Shown: positions 1 through 5,014 of the stretch, piece by piece
How the letters are laid out: every line of letters starts with the position of its first letter
How positions within the stretch are numbered: the first letter of the stretch is position 1
DNA from: Candidatus Jorgensenbacteria bacterium GWA1_54_12
Lineage (GTDB): Bacteria > Patescibacteriota > Minisyncoccia > UBA6257 > GWB1-50-10
Reading direction: 5' to 3'
Assembly (NCBI GenBank): GCA_001779505.1
Contig: MFKH01000011.1
Span: forward strand, 1 to 9,968
Length of the DNA: 9,968 bases
The notes under the pieces: generated by a model
Told to the model about the DNA's origin: nothing
Databases searched by the model: none
What the model saw: only the letters and a program-made list of their open reading frames with translations
Position numbers and translations under genes: made by a program

Positions 1-147
1 ATTCTGGCCGAAGCCGGGGCCGAGGAAGGCGAGGGCAGGAGAGGAGAGGAGAAAGAAAAGTGCGAGGGCGAACGATACGCGGCTTACCTTAATACAAGGT
101 TTCGTAAACCTTGTATTAAGAAAGAAACTTCCTTTCATGGTTTGCAT
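1..147 (-). CDS. Exported protein of unknown function, N-terminus only (runs off left edge)
   Basis: An open frame runs from ATG at 147 to the window edge (49 codons) without a stop. A second in-frame ATG lies at 138. The product looks like a signal peptide: a basic N-region, a hydrophobic core reading VSFALALFFLLSS, then PALA followed by FLGPGFGQN, a plausible signal peptidase I site after ALA. The first start lies one base after the TAG stop of the cupredoxin gene (TAG-A-ATG), which suggests translational coupling; no clear Shine-Dalgarno is visible. The unusual part is that a 27-bp palindrome (91-117) is translated in frame as NTRFTKPCI within the N-region. No ATG, GTG or TTG lies in frame between it and the hydrophobic core, so a start upstream of the repeat is needed. 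The mature protein is outside the window and I cannot name it. The chance that this is a non-coding open frame remains because only 49 codons are visible. Confidence 0.55.
   Translation of the reverse strand, partial: MQTMKGSFFLNTRFTKPCIKVSRVSFALALFFLLSSPALAFLGPGFGQN
88..120. repeat. Palindromic repeat copy 1 (perfect 15-bp arms, 3-nt spacer)
   Basis: The arm CTTAATACAAGGTTT (88-102) is followed by CGT and then its exact reverse complement (106-120). The central 27 bp (91-117) are identical, including spacer orientation, to copy 2 at 740-766. No T-run follows it on either strand, so it does not look like a simple intrinsic terminator. It lies inside the open frame of the exported protein on the minus strand. 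The 27-bp core is a multiple of three and stays open in that frame. It resembles in concept the Rickettsia palindromic elements that sit in frame within genes, but I cannot assign it to a named family. Confidence 0.85.
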
Positions 148-148
148 T

Positions 149-667
149 CTACCGCGGCTTCACAACAAGCTCTCCGCTTATCTCTTTTCCCCATGGGCAA
201 AAGTCCCGACAGCCAAAGGTGTACGTCCCGCTCTGTGGTACGCGAAAACTCGTCAGAACCTCCTCATCCGCCTCGGCGGAAAGATACACGTTCATCGCGG
301 GGATAAAAATATCGTATGCGCCACCGTCGGCGAGAAACTGCAAACGCACGATGTTTCCTTCCGTAACGACAAGCTGGCTCGGCGAGTATCCGTTGCGGGT
401 TGCGACGACGGTGTACACGCCAAGCGATTCACTGCGCTCCGGGTTCGTCACAACCTGAATCACCTCCTCCGGCGCGGTTTCCTCCGCTTTTTGAGGAACT
501 TCCTCGGTGAAACCAGTCGGCTCTTCCGCTACAACCTCGCCTCCCTCGCCTGGCCCTTCCCCGGGAAGAACGCCCTGCATACTGCGGCTCGCCAAGAGTC
601 CAATCGTAACCGCGCCCCCTATCAAAACCGCCGCCGCTATAAGTATGTAAACTTCTCTTTGTGCCAT
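149..667 (-). CDS. Membrane-anchored cupredoxin-fold protein with CuA-like Cys pair
   Basis: The 172-residue product begins with a short N-terminus and one membrane segment (about residues 6-25, rich in Ala, Ile, Leu and Val). An acidic Gly/Pro/Glu linker (about 31-72) follows, and then a beta-sandwich domain (about 83-172) placed outside the membrane. The domain resembles the CuA domain of cytochrome oxidase subunit II: FIPAMNV (121-127) matches the 'HSFWVPA' strand region, and CRDFC (153-157) matches the C-x3-C loop near the C-terminus. The usual ligands around it are missing: Tyr118 stands where the first His would be, Lys161 where the second His would be and Ser164 where Met would be. It may be a redox or structural disulfide protein, or bind metal differently. 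There is no oxidase gene nearby. Its own extended -10 promoter precedes it, and the next gene starts one base after its stop. The fold call is fairly sure; the function is unknown. Confidence 0.8.
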   Translation of the reverse strand: MAQREVYILIAAAVLIGGAVTIGLLASRSMQGVLPGEGPGEGGEVVAEEPTGFTEEVPQKAEETAPEEVIQVVTNPERSESLGVYTVVATRNGYSPSQLVVTEGNIVRLQFLADGGAYDIFIPAMNVYLSAEADEEVLTSFRVPQSGTYTFGCRDFCPWGKEISGELVVKPR

Positions 668-684
668 TGCGTTTATGCCGCTAC

Positions 685-693
685 ATTATATCA
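685..693 (-). promoter_or_regulatory. Extended -10 promoter for the cupredoxin gene
   Basis: The minus strand reads TGATATAAT here, a consensus extended -10 (TGn-TATAAT), with the TATAAT at 690-685. No -35 match is seen at normal spacing, where the DNA is a G-rich tract; an extended -10 can work without one. The -10 ends 17 nt before the ATG at 667, so the leader would be only about 10 nt and leave no room for a normal Shine-Dalgarno. It lies in the gap after yifB, so it could make the cupredoxin and downstream genes independent of the competence operon. Confidence 0.6.
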
Positions 694-739
694 CACTCGC
701 CTCCCTCCCCCCGCATCTCCCCCTGTGTATAACTTCCCC

Positions 740-766
740 AATACAAGGTTTCGTAAACCTTGTATT
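740..766. repeat. Palindromic repeat copy 2 (perfect 12-bp arms, 3-nt spacer)
   Basis: AATACAAGGTTT (740-751), CGT (752-754) and AAACCTTGTATT (755-766) form a perfect inverted repeat identical over 27 bp to the core of copy 1. It starts 3 nt after the yifB stop codon (770) in the direction of transcription. The bases after it on the minus strand are GGGGAAG, not a U-run, so a rho-independent terminator is not supported, although the hairpin could protect or define the 3' end of the yifB transcript. No target-site duplication is evident in the flanking bases. Confidence 0.85.
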
Positions 767-769
767 ACA

Positions 770-2296
770 TTATACACCGTCGTCATAAAGCTTCTGGCGG
801 AACTGTAGAGCTTCGGCGATATGTTCGCGAAGAACATTCTCACTTCCCGCAAGGTCGGCAATCGTGCGGGCAACCTTCATAAGCTTGAAATACGTGCGCG
901 CCGAAAGATGATGCTTCGCTGTCGCGAGAGCAAGAATCTCCTCCGCGCCGCGCTCAAGCCGCGCACACTCCCCAATGTGCGCATTTCTCATCTCGGCATT
1001 CGTCCGGATGTCCGTTCCCTTGAATCGCTCCTCTTGAACACGCCGTGCCGCCATAACCCGCTCGCGCAACATGTGCGAATCTTCCCCGCTCCGCTCGCGT
1101 TTCCTCAAATCATCCACCTCAACCGCCGGCAGATATACATGTAAGTCTATCCTGTCCAATATCGGCCCCGATACCCGCTTGCGGTACCGCGCTACTTCCC
1201 GCGGAGAACACGTGCAATTCCGGTGTGGGTCGCCAAGGTAACCGCAGGGGCAGGGATTTGCGGAAGCGACAAGCATAAACCGGGCGGGATAGCTCACGTG
1301 TTCCCGGCTCCGCGAGATGGTAATGGAACCGTCCTCTAAGGGCTGGCGAAGCGCCTCAAGCACACTGCGCGGAAACTCATTGAATTCGTCTAAGAAAAGC
1401 ACGCCCCTGTGTGCCAAGCTCACTTCTCCGGGTTGAGGCCGCGTTCCTCCACCAATGAGGCCAACGGGAGAAATCGTGTGGTGCGGCGCGCGAAACGGCC
1501 GGGTGCGCACAAGTCCTCCGTGCGGCGGGATACGTCCCGCAGCCGAATAAAGTTTTGTCACTTCAAGCGATTCTTCGTCGGTCAAGCGCGGCAACAGCCC
1601 CGGAAACGAGCGCGCGATCATTGTTTTCCCCACGCCGGGAGAACCGACCATAAGCAGGTTGTGCCCGCCCGCCGCGGCGATAAGCGCGGCGCGCTTCGCG
1701 CCGCTCTGCCCGGCAACGTCAACCATGTCAAACTCCGATTCAATTTCCGTCTCTACGTCATCAATCCACTGAACCGGAGTGATTTGCTCTGCACCCATGA
1801 GATGCGCGAGAAGTTCGGTAAGACTGCGTACTCCATATACAGTAACACCATGCACAACGGCGGCCTCGTTTGCAGACGCCATCGGCACGAACACTTTGGC
1901 GTACCCTTTCTCGCGCGCAAAGAGCGCGAAGAGAAGCGCACCCCGCGTATGCCGCGCGCTCCCGTCAAGTGAAAGCTCTCCGAAAAACAAACTATCGCTC
2001 GGCACCTCGTACTGCATGACCGCCGCGAGTATCCCCACGGCAATCGGCAGATCGTAAAACGAACCCTCTTTTGGCACATCGGCCGGCGCAAGATTCACGG
2101 TGATTTTCCGATTCGGGAATTCAATATTCGAATTCCGTATCGCTGTTCTCACACGTTCCTTGCTTTCTTCAACCGCCTTGTCAGCAAGTCCAACAATATC
2201 CAAGCCAGGCATGCCGCGGCTTGCCACATCAATCTCAACTTCAACGCCAAGCGAAGAAAGTCCCGCATGCGTTGCAGATAAAACTTTAATTAACAT
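770..2296 (-). CDS. comM: YifB/ComM-family Mg-chelatase-like AAA+ ATPase
   Basis: This 508-residue protein belongs to the YifB/ComM family, for which about 500 residues is usual. In Vibrio, ComM is a hexameric helicase that promotes branch migration when transforming DNA is integrated. Domains: an N-terminal Lon-protease-like ChlI domain (1 to about 170, opening MLIKVLSATHAGLSSLGVEV), the AAA+ module with Walker A GSPGVGKT (218-225), FRAPHHT (268-274), Walker B VLFLDEF (299-305) and SANPCPCG (345-352), then a C-terminal Mg-chelatase domain with LSARTYFKLMKVART (465-479). Cys349, Cys351, Cys361 and Cys363 form the small cysteine cluster typical of the family. The start at 2296 is chosen because MLIKV is the conserved family N-terminus; an upstream in-frame extension to 2347 lies inside dprA and is not family-like. 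The gene overlaps the end of dprA by 11 nt, pointing to coupled translation. The family call is secure; the role in transformation is inferred from family and neighbours. Confidence 0.96.
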   Translation of the reverse strand: MLIKVLSATHAGLSSLGVEVEIDVASRGMPGLDIVGLADKAVEESKERVRTAIRNSNIEFPNRKITVNLAPADVPKEGSFYDLPIAVGILAAVMQYEVPSDSLFFGELSLDGSARHTRGALLFALFAREKGYAKVFVPMASANEAAVVHGVTVYGVRSLTELLAHLMGAEQITPVQWIDDVETEIESEFDMVDVAGQSGAKRAALIAAAGGHNLLMVGSPGVGKTMIARSFPGLLPRLTDEESLEVTKLYSAAGRIPPHGGLVRTRPFRAPHHTISPVGLIGGGTRPQPGEVSLAHRGVLFLDEFNEFPRSVLEALRQPLEDGSITISRSREHVSYPARFMLVASANPCPCGYLGDPHRNCTCSPREVARYRKRVSGPILDRIDLHVYLPAVEVDDLRKRERSGEDSHMLRERVMAARRVQEERFKGTDIRTNAEMRNAHIGECARLERGAEEILALATAKHHLSARTYFKLMKVARTIADLAGSENVLREHIAEALQFRQKLYDDGV

Positions 2297-3158
2297 AATA
2301 CGTACCAAGTTCTTCGCTGACCGCCCCTTGAAGCTCCAGAAGAGCAAGTACCGTTCCTACTTCTTCTGCTGAAGTGGCGAGCGCTTCACTTAACTCATCA
2401 ATAGTCATTGGTTCGCGTTCCAGAAGATGCAAAATTGCCATCTCGCGAGGCACCGCAGTTTCTGTTTGAGCAACGTTTTCTGGCGGATTTGTATCCATTT
2501 CAATGCGTGCCGCAAAATACTTCAGTACATCACTAGCTTCTGTAACCATCTCCGCTTCGCCCGATTTCAAGAGCTGAAGCGTCCCCCGCGAAACTAAGCT
2601 TGTAGCCGGTCCCGGCACCGCGAATATACGGCGGCCGTATGCACGACCAAGATTGGCAGTGATGAGAGACCCGCTCCGCTCACCGCCCTCAACGACAAGA
2701 ACTGCTTGCGACAGGCCGGCGACAATCCGATTACGAGCAGGGTATGTCCACAACTCCGGAGCGGCATTCCCCGCGTACTCGGATACGACAAGCCCTCCGC
2801 GGTCTAGAATTGCGCGGTATAAATCCTTCTGGAAATGCGGGTGAATCACCTCAATGCCACAAGGCATGACGGCAATTGTCCGCCCGCCGACCTCAACCGC
2901 CGCCGCATGTGCGGCGGCATCAATCCCATACATGAATCCAGAAACGATTGTCACGCCCGCTCCCGCAATCTCACGGACGAGCGTGCGCGCCATTTCATTA
3001 CCATAGCGCGTCATCTGTCGTGTCCCCACAACCGCCAAACATTGTTCAAAAAGCTGGGGTCGCCACGCACCTTTGTACCACAACACTTCCGGTGCCTTGG
3101 GAACTTCTCGCAACCGCGCCGGGTAGGCGTCATCTTCAATCCTCACAACATTACTCAT
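2286..3158 (-). CDS. dprA: DNA-processing protein DprA
   Basis: The 290-residue product is DprA (Smf), the cytosolic protein that binds incoming single-stranded DNA during natural transformation and loads RecA. The Rossmann-like core shows VVGTRQMTRYG (43-53), SGFMYGID plus AAAH (73-84), YPARNRIVAGLS (139-150), SGSLITA (162-168) and VPGP (181-184). A short linker leads to a C-terminal winged-helix domain (about 236-290, AILHLLER to GTYYVN). The N-terminal SAM-like domain found in some longer DprA proteins is absent, since the core begins at about residue 12. The ATG at 3158 overlaps the comF stop as ATGA, a classic coupled junction; an in-frame upstream extension to 3251 would lie within comF and is rejected. 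AGGCGGT just before the start may serve as a weak ribosome site. The gene ends inside the start of yifB. Confidence 0.96.
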   Translation of the reverse strand: MSNVVRIEDDAYPARLREVPKAPEVLWYKGAWRPQLFEQCLAVVGTRQMTRYGNEMARTLVREIAGAGVTIVSGFMYGIDAAAHAAAVEVGGRTIAVMPCGIEVIHPHFQKDLYRAILDRGGLVVSEYAGNAAPELWTYPARNRIVAGLSQAVLVVEGGERSGSLITANLGRAYGRRIFAVPGPATSLVSRGTLQLLKSGEAEMVTEASDVLKYFAARIEMDTNPPENVAQTETAVPREMAILHLLEREPMTIDELSEALATSAEEVGTVLALLELQGAVSEELGTYYVN

Positions 3159-3877
3159 ACCGCCTGCGTTAGGGTGAAACCCCATACTTCCCGCGCACCG
3201 CCAGCTCGGAGCACTCGCGCACAGGATTTCATCGTAGCTCCCGAGGTCCACACATCATCAATAATAACAATTCTCGCCGGCACAGCCGCACCATCACGCA
3301 CTGCAAAGGCATCATGGACATTCTTAATCCGCTCGCGAGCCCCTGACAGCAAGGTCTGTGATGAAATGTTTTTCACCTTGCAAAGCATATCGCAAATCGG
3401 CGCTCCAATATATCTGGAAAGTTTCTCCGTAATAAGCCGTGTTTGATTAAATCCTCTCGCATCCTCTGCGCGAATGCGCATTGGCACATAGGTAAAAACC
3501 GCGCCGCGCGCAAACTGCAGAAATGGTTCATAGCGCAGCGCATCGCGCTCCATTACATCGCACGCACGACGTACCAGTTCGCGGACCGCATCACTGATTT
3601 TGCTGTATTTCACGGCATGAATTGCTTTGCGCACCGGCCCGCGATATCTCCAGATACTCACAAACCCCGTAAGCCCGCGGCGCGCCTTGCCGCACCCCGT
3701 ATGGCGCGCTCCATAGAAGCTCACCTCGCCACAAACAGGACACCGCAATGATGCCCGCTCCGCGGCGCGCGCACATCTATCACAGAGGTACGTATCGTAC
3801 GCAGCGCATGACAGGCACCGCACCGGGAACAGTACATTCAATAAGAACCTTCTCGCCCCTTTTACACCACCCATCAT
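3155..3877 (-). CDS. comF: ComF-family phosphoribosyltransferase-fold competence protein
   Basis: The 240-residue product is a ComF family protein. An N-terminal double zinc-finger region has CLSC and CDRC (Cys21, 24, 32, 35), then CPVC (Cys46, 49) and Cys62. The phosphoribosyltransferase domain carries the family pattern RGFNQT (141-146), LSGARERIKNV (177-187) and the PRPP-loop IVIIDDVWTSGAT (203-215). ComF is needed for DNA uptake in several naturally competent bacteria; its substrate is not settled. The start is uncertain: TTG (3883), GTG (3880), ATG (3877) and ATG (3874) stand in a row directly after the preceding gene's stop (TAG at 3886-3884). I chose the first ATG. There is no clear Shine-Dalgarno, so translation is probably coupled to the gene before it. 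The 3' end overlaps dprA by 4 nt. Confidence 0.94.
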   Translation of the reverse strand: MMGGVKGARRFLLNVLFPVRCLSCAAYDTYLCDRCARAAERASLRCPVCGEVSFYGARHTGCGKARRGLTGFVSIWRYRGPVRKAIHAVKYSKISDAVRELVRRACDVMERDALRYEPFLQFARGAVFTYVPMRIRAEDARGFNQTRLITEKLSRYIGAPICDMLCKVKNISSQTLLSGARERIKNVHDAFAVRDGAAVPARIVIIDDVWTSGATMKSCARVLRAGGAREVWGFTLTQAV

Positions 3878-3883
3878 CACCAA

Positions 3884-4132
3884 CTATTCGTCCACAGAAG
3901 CATCTGTGGGAATCCAGGTACTGAAATCAGTATCCTCCCTATACCCAAACTCCAGCGCAAGTCTTCGCAGATCCTCTTTCTGAATGTCAGTGAACCTTTC
4001 AGGGTAAAGCAGGGATGAAAGATACCCGGAAACTATCGCCGTAGCCTTCCTTTCCGGCTCGCCATCATTCGCAATGCTCTCAAGGCGACGCAGTGCAAGT
4101 TTCTCCTGTTCTTTCAGGAAGATCTTATCCAT
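3884..4132 (-). CDS. Small conserved-context protein of unknown function leading the com operon
   Basis: I do not recognise this 82-residue protein. It opens MDKIFLKEQEKLALRRLESI, is rich in charged residues and probably mostly helical, with a Tyr/Leu-containing middle (VSGYLSSLLYPERF, 34-47) and an acidic C-terminus. There is no signal peptide, membrane segment or cysteine, so it should be cytosolic. It is probably real: the frame is open from a good ATG, a TATAAT box sits just upstream, and its stop directly abuts the comF start codons, so it is the first gene of the comF-dprA-yifB operon. The context suggests a link to competence or DNA handling, but nothing in the sequence proves it. Confidence 0.75.
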   Translation of the reverse strand: MDKIFLKEQEKLALRRLESIANDGEPERKATAIVSGYLSSLLYPERFTDIQKEDLRRLALEFGYREDTDFSTWIPTDASVDE

Positions 4133-4145
4133 GTCTTATTCCACA

Positions 4146-4151
4146 ATTATA
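4146..4151 (-). promoter_or_regulatory. -10 box (TATAAT) upstream of the com operon
   Basis: A perfect TATAAT on the minus strand ends 13 nt before the ATG at 4132. No good -35 is seen about 17 nt upstream and there is no TGn extension. If used, transcription would start only a few bases before the ATG, giving a very short or leaderless message, much as for the cupredoxin gene. Confidence 0.45.
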
Positions 4152-4209
4152 GCGCCTTCCACATCCCATTGCTTTAATACAGCAATAGCGTACAATACAG
4201 GTAAAGGTT

Positions 4210-4261
4210 CCACCCTGCTGATAAGAGCCCTCGGGCTCTTCCGAAAGGATAGGCGGGGTGG
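4210..4261. other. Nested inverted repeat, candidate structured RNA or transcription end site
   Basis: An outer stem of ten pairs joins 4210-4219 to 4252-4261, including a perfect CCACCC/GGGTGG and two G-T wobbles. Inside it, AAGAGCCC (4223-4230) and GGGCTCTT (4233-4240) are perfect inverted copies separated by two bases. On the plus strand a CCGAAAGG motif (4241-4248, GAAA loop with only two possible closing pairs) follows, and then TCATTTTT (4262-4269). The T-run fits an intrinsic terminator for plus-strand transcripts better than for the minus-strand DUF3800 gene, whose stop is 12 nt away at 4274-4276. It may still mark the end of the DUF3800 transcript. Confidence 0.45.
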
Positions 4262-4273
4262 TCATTTTTAGTA

Positions 4274-5002
4274 TCAGTAATATTCTTCTGTCCCACGAGC
4301 AAATACATCAAAATGACTCCTAACCATATTACTGATTTCTCTCCACGGCCTTTCCTCGCCTCTCTCTGCACGAACATAAACAGCCCATCCACAATAATCC
4401 GCTACCTGGCAATTAATATCTGACGAGGTAGGACGAAAATAAATGTAAAAGGGTTTCCTGAAATCTCTCTTTAGGTGTCGCTTCAAACTCTTCAGCACGT
4501 ATCCCCGCTTCGCCTCGGTGAACACGGAGCCGAGAATTACAACGATTCTTCCGACGCGGTCTCCGTCGCGATGGCGATTGAAGACATACCGTAATAATAT
4601 CCGGGATATTGTATCGTAAAACCTTTCCTCCGAACGAACTGTCTTAAAGGAAAAGCCTCCCTGGGCGCTCCGTTTGGCGCTATATCGGATGTAGAGAGTG
4701 GGATTTGTTTTGTTTTTCTGGGCTATAACCGCGTCAACTTCGATATCATCAAGTCTCCCTATTGTTCTGAAAACAAAATCTCGGATTCCTTGCCTATCTT
4801 CCGCCGCGTGGAAATAGTAATCAGGCTGCCCCTGGCTCCACCCGGTATATTTGAGCTCATAAACTTTCCCAAGTAATCCTCTCCGTGACTTCAGTGGCAC
4901 AAGGGTACTAACAGCAGTAAGTACAAAATACCTCGTCCCGCTCGGCGTGAAATCAAAATTTCCCGACTCGTCTATAAATACGTAAAGTGTTTGCCCGTTC
5001 AT
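4274..5002 (-). CDS. DUF3800 domain protein
   Basis: The 242-residue product matches the DUF3800 family, which has a predicted RNase H-like fold and no firmly established role. Family hallmarks are visible: the N-terminal YVFIDESGNF (7-16) with acidic Asp11 and Glu12, DYYFHAAED (61-69) with His65, a middle beta strand VGRIVVILGS (150-159), and the C-terminal INCQVADYCGWAVY (196-209) with Asp202. These acidic residues could form a metal site, but catalysis has not been shown here. There is no signal peptide, so it should be cytosolic. It starts 12 nt after the stop of the giant exported protein with no Shine-Dalgarno in between, so it probably shares that transcript. By eye it looks more AT-rich than its neighbours. 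DUF3800 genes are often found in accessory regions, so acquisition by transfer is possible. Confidence 0.88.
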   Translation of the reverse strand: MNGQTLYVFIDESGNFDFTPSGTRYFVLTAVSTLVPLKSRRGLLGKVYELKYTGWSQGQPDYYFHAAEDRQGIRDFVFRTIGRLDDIEVDAVIAQKNKTNPTLYIRYSAKRSAQGGFSFKTVRSEERFYDTISRILLRYVFNRHRDGDRVGRIVVILGSVFTEAKRGYVLKSLKRHLKRDFRKPFYIYFRPTSSDINCQVADYCGWAVYVRAERGEERPWREISNMVRSHFDVFARGTEEYY

Positions 5003-5014
5003 AATTTGATGTTT

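Noticed and set aside
1..60. Purine-rich GAGG/GAGA run on the plus strand, at first resembling a simple repeat.
   Set aside because: On the minus strand it reads as Leu, Ser, Pro, Ala and Phe codons of a signal peptide, which explains the composition.
137..808. Long plus-strand open frame of 223 codons.
   Set aside because: It is antisense to the cupredoxin gene and crosses the repeat and promoter region. Its protein has no recognisable domain, while the minus frame has a clear membrane segment and fold.
1409..1972. Plus-strand open frame of 187 codons inside yifB.
   Set aside because: It is antisense to conserved ATPase motifs of YifB and its Arg-rich translation looks like a shadow of that gene.
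2116..2136. Inverted repeat GGAATTC...GAATTCC.
   Set aside because: It lies within the conserved YifB coding stretch RNSNIEFPNRK, so protein sequence is enough to explain it. There is no evidence of a regulatory role.
2835..3446. Plus-strand open frame of 203 codons across dprA and comF.
   Set aside because: It is antisense to two well-identified genes and shows no family features.
4206..4216. AGGGTGGAACC on the minus strand, matching the core of the T-box riboswitch antiterminator sequence.
   Set aside because: There is no aminoacyl-tRNA synthetase or amino-acid gene downstream, no space for a Stem I with specifier loop outside the DUF3800 gene, and no downstream copy that could form the competing terminator. 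The bases are explained by the nested inverted repeat.
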